Origin: CAWBOY01 sp963790585
GTDB lineage: Bacteria > Planctomycetota > Planctomycetia > Gemmatales > Gemmataceae
Direction of reading: 5' to 3'
DNA: 64,000 nucleotides
Assembly (NCBI GenBank): GCA_963790585.1
Contig: CAWBOY010000006.1
Span: 186,001-250,000 of the forward strand
The notes below the pieces were generated by a model that was given only the letters and a program-made list of their open reading frames with translations, was not told the origin of the DNA and did no database searches. The position numbers and the translations under genes are program-made. Within the stretch, counting starts at the first letter, position 1. Every line of letters begins with the position of its first letter. Shown in pieces: positions 38,657 through 47,803 of the stretch.

Positions 38657-41600
38657 CTTAGTGACGGCGCTGGCACCGTCACCCTTTCAGGCGCGAACAC
38701 CTTTGGCGGTAATTACTTACTGTCCAGCGGCACCACAATCGTTACCAATCCAAGTGCATTGGGCGTAGCGGATGCCACCACCAACAACGATACCACAATC
38801 TCTAACAACGCCACACTCGATGTCCAGGCGAACATTAGTCTCGAATCAATCGTTGTCCAGGCTGGTGATCCTAGTCTGCCTCCACAGAACATCGGCAATA
38901 TCATCACGTCGACAGGCACCGGCGAAATCGACGGAACTGTAACGATGAGCTTCAATCATAGTGATGACATCCTGACACTCGGCGGCGCTGGCAACCTGAC
39001 CATAAAGGGGGTCATTAGCGGTCAGGGTGAGGTCATGCAGACCGGTACGGGTCACACCACTTTGCTAGGGGCTAATACCTACACCGGGACGACAATGGTC
39101 AGCAATGGTACCCTGGAGAATGACGGCACAATTAACGGAAATACGATGGTTACCTCAGGTGCCACTCTGCAAGGAAATGGAACTATCGCTGGTACGCTCA
39201 CATCCGGGAAAGGATCGATCGTATCAACAGCAGCACCGAATTCCACGGGGAACACACCGGTCTCCATCGACCAGCCAGTGCAGCTGAAAAACACGGTATT
39301 CATTCCAGACAGCGGAGCAAATGGACTTGTGGCTTTACAACCGCAGTCGGGTGTCGTCGATCTGTCCGGGGCGGCCTTGCAAATCAATCTAATGGACCCG
39401 AACGTGCCTGACTCGACGGTAGAAACCATCATCGATAACAGCAAGTCTGGCAATGCGGTTTCTGGTTCGTTCATCGGTTTGCCGGAGGGTGCAGTGGTCG
39501 CAGCCGCTGGCCAAGCCTTCAAGATTAGCTACGCCGGCGGCGCGGCCAAGAATAACGTGACCTTGACCAAAATATCGGCGTCCTTGGTTAAACCTGATGT
39601 CACTGCCCAACCCTCCAATCAGATCGTCAGCGTTGGCGACACGGCTACTTTCAAAGTTTCCGCCGTGGGTGCGTTGGAGCCTACCGTTCAATGGCAGGTG
39701 AGCACCGATGGCGGCAAAACCTTTAGCAACCTCACTGGCGCCACCTCGACAACTCTATCAATCACCAACGCCACCGCGGCGATGAATCAGTATCGGTACG
39801 AGGCTGTCTTCACCAATGCGACCGCTAGCGCGACGACCACTGCGGCCAGCCTGACCGTTGCGCGCGCCCGTCATCACGACGCAGCCGACCCTCCAATCGG
39901 TTGCCGTGGGAGCGACGGCTACCTTCACCGCGAGCGGGTCACCAACTCCGACTGTCCAATGGATGGTCAGTGCCAACGGCGGTGCGTTCACGGCCATCAC
40001 CGGGGCTACAACGATGACACTTACGGTGTCCAATGTCGCCGCGACCATGAAGGGTAACAAGTATGAGGCCGTTTTCACGAACACCGCCGGTAAGGCCACG
40101 ACCGTTGCTGCCCCACTGATCATCGCCGGCACGACGACAGGAACAGGTCTGACCTTAAATCTTTCAAACAACACTGTTGGCGCGTTTCTCCCCCTGGGTA
40201 CCGCCGTCGGCAATCTGATCGGCAGCGAACCAGGTACCGGGCATACTCTCACGTACACCCTCGTAACGGGTACCGGATCAACGGGTAACAGCTCGTTCAA
40301 GACCATGGGCAGCCAATTGCTCACCAACGATGCCTTTGACGCCGCAGCCCAGGGAACTTACACTGTCCGCGTCCGCGCTACGGATGAAGCCAATAAGACC
40401 GTCGAGCAAGCCTTTACGATAATGATCGTGGCCAACGCGAACATCACGCGCACTGGCGCGACTCTCAACGTGACTGGCCCGACCACAGCGCCAGGCACCA
40501 CGGGCAGCTTTGCATTCAATCCAAGCCTACATGCCGCCCAATATGTATTCGCTGTCAATGGAGTCTATTACCAGGTCGATACGCCCACGGTTACCTCGGT
40601 CGTCTTCACGGCGGTGCCGAACAATTATACGGCTTATCTCTATGGGGCTAGCACCGGAACCAATACTTTGGCGCTCACCCCCAGCGGCGGCAGCTTGACC
40701 GGAAAAGGATACAAAGTTACGACAAACAATGTTGCCGTAACCCAGGCCTTCGGCAAAACCGGAGACGTCGCCAATCTTTCTGATTCGGTAGGTCAAAACG
40801 CTCTGGTAACCCAAATGTCGTATGGCTTTTATGAGGGCAACAATGCCAATGGCTTCTGGTACGAACAGGCGGTAGGCTTCCCGACCCTCACGGCTTTCTC
40901 ATCGACAGGATCCAACAATACCGCCTATATGTATGACCTCGGCGGGAGCAACTATTTCGCCAGCGAGCCGGGCGATTCCCATTTTGCTAACGGGACCTAT
41001 TATGACCAGACCGTTGGCTTCAAATTCGTCAGTGCCTTTGCGACGAACTATAATGGCGACAAGAGTAACGATGCGGCCTACATGTTTGACACCACTGGCA
41101 CCAACACCTTTGTTGGGACGGCTGCCTATAGCACCCTGTCAGGCACGGGATATTTCGACTAGGCAGTTGGATTCGCCCAGGTATTCGCAAAGTCCGCGAC
41201 AGGCACCAACGATAGCGCTTTTCTCAGTGGCGCGGCCAGCGGCAATGTCTTCACGGGCAACACAGCCTATAGCTACATGTATAGCACGGTCGGCACCGGC
41301 TACCTGAATGAGGCACTCGGCTTCAAGTCCGTCTCCGCTACCGGCACATCCGGCGACACCGCCAGCCTCTATGAAGGTGCCGGAGCGAATACCTACTCGA
41401 GCCAAAGGGCCGTCGGCACGCTTGCCGCGGGATCGATTTCGTATACGCAAAACAGCTTTGGTTTTGTGAATATCGTCGCGGGCTCGGGTAGCTCGGATTC
41501 GCTGAACCTGGGCAATCTGACGTATAACCTTAACAAAGCCGGCAATTGGAAATAGGTTAGACCGTGTTCCGAGTGTCGGGGAACGACTGTGGTGCTGCGT

Positions 41601-42061
41601 CCAGGCTAGATATCTGGTGGCACAGACGTTCCTGTCCGTGCGCCAAAATGTCCAATCGTCGATTTCCCGCACAGACAGGAATGTCTGTGCCACCCATACA
41701 TCGAGTCTGGACGCAGCGCTAGATAGCCCCGAGGGCAAGCGACGGGTCCGAGATCGAGTCCGGAAGAGACTATTAGCCCGGAGCGCAGCGCGCGTGTGGC
41801 CGGGGTCGGTACTCCGACCCCCGGGTTAGCCCGAGCGGCTTCAAAGAACCGGGATCGGAGTAGCGACCCCGGCCATGCCTCTGATCGACAATTACCCTCC
41901 CTGTCCCGCCTTGAAAAATAATTGAAAAAGTTTAAGTCCTTATATCACCTTTAGTTACAACCACCATCTTCGTCAAAACCCTTCTTCCCTAAGAAACCGT
42001 TCCGCCAAGCCAGGCATCTGGCCGTAATCATCGATTCCTCTTTCATCGAGAAGGGCATCCC

Positions 42062-42372
42062 ATGTCGTTCGCATCATGGCTTTCCACGCTGGTTCAACCC
42101 CGCCGTCGCCCGATCCGCAATGCGGCTCGCCGCAACCCGCGGCTCGCCGCAACCCGCGGCTCGCCGCAACCCGCGGCGCGATGCCACCCGACTTGTCCTT
42201 GAACAGCTCGAGGATCGGTTCGCTCCAGCTGCCCACACCTGGACCGGCGGTGACGCCGATGGCCTTTGGAGCAATGCCGCGAATTGGGATACGGCACTTA
42301 CTGCTACCGAGGGGACCACCGAAAATGTCACCCTGCTCTTCCCAACAGGGATAATGAACAAAAGTATGACGT
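42062..42372 (+). pseudogene. 5' stub of a surface-protein gene
   Basis: It starts MSFASWLSTLVQPRRRPIRNAARRNPR like the gene at 34875. A 34-base expansion shifts the frame, so the normal continuation (RRDATRLVLEQLEDRFAPAAHTWTGGDADGLW...MNKSMT) is in another frame. Similarity to the full-length copy stops at about 42372, 15 bases before the IS3-like terminal repeat. It is a dead fragment. Confidence 0.85.
42124..42174 (+). repeat. 17-bp unit repeated three times
   Basis: GGCTCGCCGCAACCCGC occurs as three exact tandem units (42124-42140, 42141-42157, 42158-42174). The paralogue at 34875 has one. The extra 34 bases are not a multiple of three and break the reading frame. Confidence 0.92.
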
Positions 42373-42460
42373 GTGCTGGTTCAGCCTGATCTGGAAAAAT
42401 CGCTTCGCTGGGTTAGCGAATAAATAGGCCTCCATTGGAGGCCACCGGCATTGTACCGAA

Positions 42461-42907
42461 TTATTTGTCCGGAGCTACGGGTTCCTCTTCTTTGTTCCGC
42501 GCCGAAAGCAATGGCAACGGGATACCCAGGCGTTGACACAGATCCACGGCCGCGTCGTGGAGACTCAACGGCTTGGCCTTCGCCCACAGGTCCAAGGCAT
42601 TGCCGCTACAGCCACATTTGAAACAGTGGAACACCTGCTCGTCCAGATGGGCCGAGAAGCAGCGGCTCGTCCCCGACGTCGAGCCATGCAATGGGCACGG
42701 ACCGCGTTGCTGGCCGCCGCGACTGCTATTCGCCCGGAAGCCCAGCAGTTGTAACACCGCCGCCATCGTGATAAGCGCGCGGACCGCGGCGAAGTCGATC
42801 GCCGGCGTGGCAGTGCCAATGGATTGACACTCGGCTTGTTGGTGTTGGGTCTGGCGTTGTACTTTGCGCCGCTCCCGAGCCTCGGCCAATTTGCGGTCGC
42901 GTATCAT
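42461..42907 (-). CDS. CHC2 zinc-finger protein at the 3' end of the IS3-like element
   Basis: 148 residues. A basic N-terminus (MIRDRKLAEARERRKVQRQTQ) resembles the usual tail of IS3 OrfB proteins. A primase-type CHC2 zinc finger follows: RGPCPLHGSTSGTSRCFSAHLDEQVFHCFKCGCSGNALDLWAKAKPLSLHDAAVDLCQRLGIPLPLL, with Cys/His ligands CPLH and CFKC. The ATG at 42907 overlaps the orfB reading, and a one-base shift would fuse it to the transposase. Either it is translationally coupled or the intact element makes a transposase with a C-terminal zinc finger. The role may be DNA binding during transposition (inference). Confidence 0.7.
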   Translation of the reverse strand: MIRDRKLAEARERRKVQRQTQHQQAECQSIGTATPAIDFAAVRALITMAAVLQLLGFRANSSRGGQQRGPCPLHGSTSGTSRCFSAHLDEQVFHCFKCGCSGNALDLWAKAKPLSLHDAAVDLCQRLGIPLPLLSARNKEEEPVAPDK

Positions 42908-43780
42908 GGATCTCCTTGTCTCGAATCTCCAGTTTATCCGTAGGCGTGATATACCCAATGGCACTGTGCAAACGTACCGTGTTGTAGTGCGTAGTGTACT
43001 CTCCGACGATACGCCGGGCATCCTCCAGGGTCAGCGGCACCTGGACGCGGATACATTCCCCCTTGATTGTCTTGTGCCAGCGTTCGATCTTGCCGTTGGA
43101 CTGGGGGTAGTAGGGTGAGGTCTTGACGTGGGTCATGCCGGCCACGCGGATGAACTCCTTGAAGTCCTTGGCGATGAACCGGGGGCCATTGTCGGAAATG
43201 ATGCGTGGGGTAACGCCCGGGTGGAGCTCGCGGGCGTGCTGGATGATGATCTCCACGTCGGATTCCTCCATTTTTTCCGGATTTCGTGATGAACGATGAA
43301 GCGGCTACAGCCATCGAGGACGGAGCAAAGGAAGTAAAAAGTACCGGCGATGTTGAGGTAACTGACGTCGACGTGCCAGTGCTCGTGAGGCATCTAAGGC
43401 TGGACGAACCCCGTTCCCTTTTTTAAGATGTTGGGATTGTCTCCCGCCAAGAGCCCATGGGTCTTGAGAACGCGATAGACGCTGGCGGGGCTGCAAGCGA
43501 CGACGTCGGCGTTGAGCATCATGAATGTCAGTCGACGATAACCTTGGAGGGGATGGGAGCGAGCAAAAGTACAGATGCTTTGTTTCTCGTCGTCGGTGAG
43601 CCAGTGGTCGCGTGGGATCCAGGCGTTGTGTTCGTTGACCTCGCCGAAGCGATGCTTCCAGTCGTGGAATTTACTGGAGCCAATGCCGACCCAGGGAAGA
43701 AAGCGACAGACGGGGATCTCCGTCTTGTCGCTCCAGACGCGAACGAAATCGACGAGGTGGTCGCGGGAGTCGTGAGGCAC
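42726..43780 (-). pseudogene. IS3-type transposase OrfB, broken
   Basis: The pieces cover the full OrfB. The N-terminal helix-turn-helix part (WIPRDHWLTDDEKQSICTFARSHPLQGYRRLTFMMLNADVVACSPASVYRVLKTHGLL) ends at an in-frame TAG (43394-43396). The integrase core follows: HEHWHVDVSYLNIAGTFYFLCSVLDGCSR with the first D, IISDNGPRF with the second D, and YPQSNGKIERWHKTIKGE with E. A frameshift near 43275 lies in a run of six A, where seven would restore RKKMEESDVEIIIQHA. A GTG at 43780 may be the start. As it stands, no active transposase is made from this copy. Confidence 0.8.
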
Positions 43781-43791
43781 CCAGCGACCCT

Positions 43792-44112
43792 TTAGATCTC
43801 CCCAAGCTCTTTTTTTAAAAGGGTATGCTCTTCCATGAGCTCGGCGAGGACGGAATCCTTGCGTTGCAGCTTGGCTTCGAGACGTTCGATTTTCTGGTCC
43901 TTGGCATCATCAAGGGCCTTGGACTTACGCCCGTTGTCGAAGGCGAGGTGGGCGTTCTCGAAGAGTTGGCGTTGCCACTGGTAGAAGAGCGTGGGCCTGA
44001 TGTCGAACTCATCGCAGAGCTTCGAGATCGGCGTGTTTTCGAGGAGATGGCGCTTGACGACGGCGACCTTCTCCTGAGGCGTAAAATGGCGGCGTGTCTG
44101 CTTGTCGGACAT
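43792..44112 (-). CDS. IS3-type transposase OrfA
   Basis: 106 residues, starting at ATG 44112 with GGAGG upstream. It contains the IS3/IS911 OrfA helix-turn-helix (RHFTPQEKVAVVKRHLLENTPISKLCDEFDIRPTLFYQWQRQLFENA) and a leucine-zipper-like coiled coil at the C-terminus (IERLEAKLQRKDSVLAELMEEHTLLKKEL), used for OrfA/OrfAB multimerisation. It ends 12 bases before the OrfB start. Confidence 0.88.
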   Translation of the reverse strand: MSDKQTRRHFTPQEKVAVVKRHLLENTPISKLCDEFDIRPTLFYQWQRQLFENAHLAFDNGRKSKALDDAKDQKIERLEAKLQRKDSVLAELMEEHTLLKKELGEI

Positions 44113-44167
44113 GGCAATACCTCCGTTTCCGGTTATGCTAACCCAAACGAAAACGTTTTCCAGATCC

Positions 44168-44433
44168 GACGGAGGCAAAACAGAAACGCATCGCCCTTCA
44201 ACCCCGCAGTCCGCCGCGTGATACGATTCTTGAGCCCCGTCGCCGCCTGCTCGGTAAAGGTGAAGGCAATGATCTGAGCTGGCTCGACGCCTTCCTCGAT
44301 GAGCGCGCAAACCCGGCACGAAGCCGCCTCAGTCTTGCCCGCATCCGCGCAAGCAATGACCTGAAGATGACCGCCGCGATGGTCGATCACTTGCTTTTGC
44401 TCGGTAGAGGGGAATGAAGGCTTCCGTGCTCAT
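44168..44433 (-). pseudogene. N-terminal fragment of a UvrD/Rep-type helicase
   Basis: Starting at ATG 44433, the reading MSTEAFIP shifts by one base near 44405 into STEQKQVIDHRGGHLQVIACADAGKTEAASCRVCALIEEGVEPAQIIAFTFTEQAATGLKNRITRR. This is the Q-motif, Walker A (A-x-A-G-K-T) and motif Ia (FTFTEQAA) region of superfamily 1 helicases. The rest of the gene is absent, replaced by the IS3-like element at about 44167. Confidence 0.72.
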
Positions 44434-45654
44434 TTTGGGCCAGTCTTGTGAAAAGCCAGGATTGTTCAGACCTGGATCCTGTCCGATCGTGCAACTTGGA
44501 CGCTAACGATGCATGAAATGAAGTTAAAGGAGCCGCAACGGCTGCGCACACTCATCCCTGCAGCTCCTTTTAGCTGGAAACTCGCACGTACACGCTCAGT
44601 CGGCGCACGGGACAACGTATAGTCATTTCAACATATGGTACAAATATGAGCAGCGTAATGCTCAAAGGCAGCCTTTTAGTCCGAACCTGTCCCTTTCACA
44701 AAGTTGCAAGAAAATCCAAAAAGCCCCGTCATGCAAATGAAATTTGGTCTACTTAGGCCGCAAAGCAGTCGAATGCTCAGAAACATATAGTAACGGCTCC
44801 GAAAATGCAGCTAGATCTCTCATAGCTAGCGGAAACTATCAACAGCTGGACTGGATTCGGTCATACACAACAGTGACACGGACCATCCTTAAAGGTTGCT
44901 TACATGGTGCGAGTAGGCTTAACACTATATCTGATATTTGCCGCGGGCGATGAGCCGGGTCTCTGCTGGTGGCCCGCCAACGGTGTGCCTTCCGAGCCAT
45001 TAGCCAAAGGTAAATTACGAACGAGCTTGGGTCTCCGCGGTAGCCACTCGACGACCGGTGCAGATCATTTCGTACAAGGAGACAAGCAGAACGGGGAATC
45101 GCCTCCTCCGATGCCCGGCCATTGTCGCGAGGGCGTGCCTCGTCCGGTCACAATTTCAGTTGCTAAGTTTTCTCTCAATGCCGATTCTGTGCAACTCTTC
45201 ACTTTATCCCAGGCATTCGCGCCTGGCGTTCTTAGCGCTGTCTCCCCTCTAACGTGGCATCTGCCCGGAACGAATGCGAGGTTTTCGTTCGCCTCCCTGA
45301 AGAATGCTCGCGGCATTGTCATCATCTTGCAAACTCTTCGTTGCTAAGACTTCACTTTAGAACCGAGATGAATCCGATCATATGATCGTTGATTGTCAGG
45401 CTCTTCTCCGCGCGAGTCTCCAGAGCACTCTGAGCCAAATCCCTTGCGGATCAGCTTGGATCTGCGACTTGCCAGAACGCTGGTGCTTAATCAAAGCCAC
45501 ACTGAGCTTGTCCTGTCGGATAGCGATTCGGCCGTATGGTGACCTCACTGCACGTGACTGAAGTTGTGATCTTGGGGATAAGTGACTCGGCATGCAGCGG
45601 CTACGGTAGCCGAGGCATCTCGAGTCGATCAACAACTCATTTGGAGAGTTGAAC
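44434..45654. other. 1.2-kb region without a supported gene
   Basis: Open frames here (for example around 44904-45347) have no domain, signal or codon pattern that I can support. Base composition is more AT-rich than in the neighbouring genes. It may be remnant DNA left by the rearrangement at the IS3-like element. Confidence 0.4.
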
Positions 45655-45819
45655 ATGGTTGACACGAAGATCAGTTACAGGTGCAGCACATGTGGGAAGA
45701 CTAAGACAATTCCATCACACCAAAAGGCACCCACTTGTTGTTGCAACGAGATGCAAATAACTGCGACGCAAGCATTGATGGAAAGCGAAGATAATTCTTG
45801 TTGTTCAGGATACGCATAA
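45655..45819 (+). CDS. 54-residue cysteine-rich zinc-ribbon-like protein
   Basis: A small ORF with a good ribosome site (GGAGAG, about 45643-45648). The sequence ISYRCSTCGKTKTIPSHQKAPTCCCNEMQITA has CxxC and CCC clusters that could bind one metal, like short rubredoxin/zinc-ribbon proteins; a second CC pair is near the C-terminus. Function unknown. The Cys spacing and ribosome site support it as real despite its length. Confidence 0.55.
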   Translation: MVDTKISYRCSTCGKTKTIPSHQKAPTCCCNEMQITATQALMESEDNSCCSGYA

Positions 45820-46028
45820 ACCCGACGACTACCAGATTTTCGCGTCAAGCCGTTTTCGGTTGACTTGGGTCCCAGCGCCTACTCCTTATGTATGCGTGTT
45901 AAATCGAGAGGCTACTGACGTCGCGAAGGAACGGTCTGAAAAAGCGTCTTGGATGGATCCGAGGCCGAGTCGATCAATGGCACTAGGTCGGGTGTGGTCA
46001 AAAAACGAGGATACCAGTGAGGGAGCGT

Positions 46029-46322
46029 ATGCGAGAGGCGGAGGATAGATTGTTGTTAAATCGCGACTACGAGTGGGGAGAAGAATTTGCAGAGTTGACA
46101 TTGCTCTTACCATTCCCATTGCTTGAGGCGCTCGAGAGTGAAGCGTCCGATCGAAGAGTGACGTCGGGGCAATTACTTCGCAGGTTGATCTTCAACTTAC
46201 CCGCGGGCCTGAAGGACACCCTATCGTCAACGGAACCCATGCTCCATGACGCCGAGGCATTGCCCAGTGACGGAAGTTTTCCAAGAGAAGCCGCGTGCAA
46301 GCAAATTGTAGCCCCAAGTTGA
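46029..46322 (+). CDS. Small hypothetical protein, possibly ribbon-helix-helix type
   Basis: 97 residues. The central segment FAELTLLLPFPLLEALESEASDRRVTSGQLLRRLIFNLPAG has the strand-helix-turn-helix pattern of ribbon-helix-helix/CopG-like DNA-binding proteins, with a predicted first strand LTLLLP. GAGGGAG lies just before ATG 46029; a GTG 12 bases upstream is possible. No toxin partner is adjacent. Function not established. Confidence 0.55.
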   Translation: MREAEDRLLLNRDYEWGEEFAELTLLLPFPLLEALESEASDRRVTSGQLLRRLIFNLPAGLKDTLSSTEPMLHDAEALPSDGSFPREAACKQIVAPS

Positions 46323-46450
46323 TGGTATCTCGGCCGGAGCCTGCTTGGAAAAAGGATTTGGTATTTAGACCAAACGACGCTGTCTCCGAGGGGGTCCGAT
46401 TTCTCAATTGCACGGATTCGCGACGATAGAAGTCATAGAGGAACAAGCCA

Positions 46451-47650
46451 ATGGAACAGAAAGTACGGAGTGAACTGCAACGGAATGAGCCAATGGCCCT
46501 GTCCCAAGAGACCATCGGCGAAAAGATCGCCCGGGCGGCTCGAGCGTTTGAGAGGCGGCAAACGAAACATGGGCGCAAATGGGTGACCGTGTTCATGAAC
46601 GAAGCCACGACCTTGATCGCGTTGCACGGAAATTTGACGGTCGCAGAAAAAGCGCTGGTGCAAACTTCCGCTGGGGTCGCCAATGTTCTTGAATTCCATC
46701 GGCAGCTGTTCACGTACGTCGCTGCGAGCTTTTATCACGAGCTCAAATGCATTTCTGGTATGGAAGTGCGTCATACGAGCGCGGAAATCGAACCAAGGTC
46801 TGGCAGCGTGGTACAGGTCTTCACGACAGACACGGTCCGGGAAGAGTTCCCGCTCGCGCGTCCCGGATCGGTCCGGGCACCTGGAGATGGTGTGTCCCGC
46901 CGATTCCAAGGTTATACGCGCCGCAGACCCAACCAGGCCACTGGATGTTTAATCCAGGGACGATCGCCCAAGTTTTTACGAGAGGATGTCACCATGAAGA
47001 CGGATGCGCAATTACAACAGGATGTTATGGAAGAATTGAAGTGGGAACCGTGTGTCACGATGAGCGACATTGGAGTATCTGTTACCAAAGGAGTGGTGAC
47101 GCTCAACGGGTCGGTCCCAACGTATGCGGAAAAATGGGCTGCCGAACGAGCAGCCCAGCGCGTGGAGGGGGTTAAGGCAATCGCTGAGGAAATCCAAATT
47201 AAACCTTTCGGCAAACATGTGCGCACCGATGCGGAGATCGCCGCGACAGCCGTCGCTTCCCTCAAGGCTCATGTCCGGGTGCCGACGGACGTACAAGTCA
47301 CAATCGACCAGGGCTGGGTTACATTGAAGGGACACGTGAACTGGGAATTTCAACGGATCGCCGCGAGAGACTCGGTTCGCTTTCTAGCAGGCGTGAAGGG
47401 AGTCTCAAACGAGATCAGTGTCAAGCCGACTGTCCAGCCGTCCGCAATCAAAGCCGCGATTGAAAAGGCACTCGTGCGAAACGCCGAGATCGATGCTGGG
47501 CATGTGAAAGTGGCGACCGACGGTGGCAATGTAACGCTATCCGGTAGCGTACGCTCGTGGGATGAGAAGGACGAGGCCGCGATGGCCGCGTGGAACGCTC
47601 CGGGCGTCAGTGCCGTGCGGAACGAAATTGAGATTACGTGCGGCGTGTGA
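46451..47650 (+). CDS. DUF2294-like domain followed by three BON domains
   Basis: One open frame of 399 residues contains two parts usually found as separate proteins. Residues about 15-135 (SQETIGEKIARAARAFERRQTKHGRKWVTVFMNEATTLIALHGNLTVAEKALVQTSAG) resemble DUF2294. From Met 182 (ATG 46994, with GAGAGGA upstream) the sequence is an OsmY-like protein with three BON domains (DVMEELKWEP...GVVTLNGSVPTYAEKWAAERAAQRVEGVKAIAEEI and two more). The linker (about 136-180) is Arg-rich and looks non-coding. Two genes whose stop was lost through an indel or mutation is more likely than a natural fusion. BON proteins are periplasmic or envelope stress-related, but no signal peptide is seen here. Confidence 0.75.
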   Translation: MEQKVRSELQRNEPMALSQETIGEKIARAARAFERRQTKHGRKWVTVFMNEATTLIALHGNLTVAEKALVQTSAGVANVLEFHRQLFTYVAASFYHELKCISGMEVRHTSAEIEPRSGSVVQVFTTDTVREEFPLARPGSVRAPGDGVSRRFQGYTRRRPNQATGCLIQGRSPKFLREDVTMKTDAQLQQDVMEELKWEPCVTMSDIGVSVTKGVVTLNGSVPTYAEKWAAERAAQRVEGVKAIAEEIQIKPFGKHVRTDAEIAATAVASLKAHVRVPTDVQVTIDQGWVTLKGHVNWEFQRIAARDSVRFLAGVKGVSNEISVKPTVQPSAIKAAIEKALVRNAEIDAGHVKVATDGGNVTLSGSVRSWDEKDEAAMAAWNAPGVSAVRNEIEITCGV

Positions 47651-47803
47651 CATTTGACATCGATTGTATGTCATCGCTTCTAACAAAAGCGGTGACGTAA
47701 CTGTTTGTCATCCCTCCCGAGAGGGGGGGACTGGTTAGTTCAGGCAGCCGTATTTTTCGGCTGTGAAAGAATTCGATTCTTAAACCGAGTTTAGGAGATA
47801 GTT

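Larger units (their letters stand above)
34875..41555 (+). pseudogene. Large autotransporter-like/Ig-domain surface protein gene, disrupted
   Basis: The N-terminus shows RRDGTRLLLELLEDRFAPAAHTW, the planctomycete LEPLEDR-type export motif. Then come two WTGGGADGLWSNAANWD modules (near 35020 and 36655) with autotransporter-associated beta-strand repeats (TVTLSGANTFGG, GTTIVTN). Three Ig-like domains follow (SITTQPQDQTANAGDTITLTADATGTPTPTVKW and relatives). The C-terminal beta repeats have the pattern YDxxGxNxF...YxxxVGFxxVxA and end NLNKAGNWK. Disruptions: in-frame TAG at 35475-35477, an IS at 37046-38656, a frameshift near 39860, and TAG at 41160-41162 where paralogous repeats have Q. Without the IS the coding length is about 5.1 kb. 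Probably cell-surface or adhesive; certainly not producible as one protein as it stands. Confidence 0.8.
41497..42372 (+). repeat. Segmental duplication, copy 2
   Basis: Duplicate of 34309-35147, covering the tail of the surface-protein gene, the dispersed inverted repeat (about 41614-41697), the GGGGTCGG hairpins (41801-41875), the leader and the first codons of the next gene. The match ends at about 42372 next to the IS3-like element. Confidence 0.8.
42388..44167 (-). mobile_element. IS3-like insertion element with CHC2 zinc-finger gene
   Basis: Imperfect terminal repeats lie at both ends: GATCTGGAAAAATCGC...TGGGTTAGC from 42389 and, inverted, GATCTGGAAAACG...TTGGGTTAGC ending near 44167. 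Between them, on the minus strand, are orfA, a broken orfB with an IS3-type integrase core, and a CHC2 zinc-finger coding region. No matching target duplication is visible; the left flank is a surface-protein stub and the right flank a truncated UvrD gene. Confidence 0.75.

Noticed and set aside
35475..43396. Amber (TAG) recoding, suggested by three in-frame TAGs
   Set aside because: TAG also ends ordinary genes here (for example at 12155 and 50327), and all three TAGs lie in sequences that are broken in other ways.
44904..45347. 147-codon frame on the plus strand
   Set aside because: Composition looks non-coding, no motifs and no clear ribosome site.
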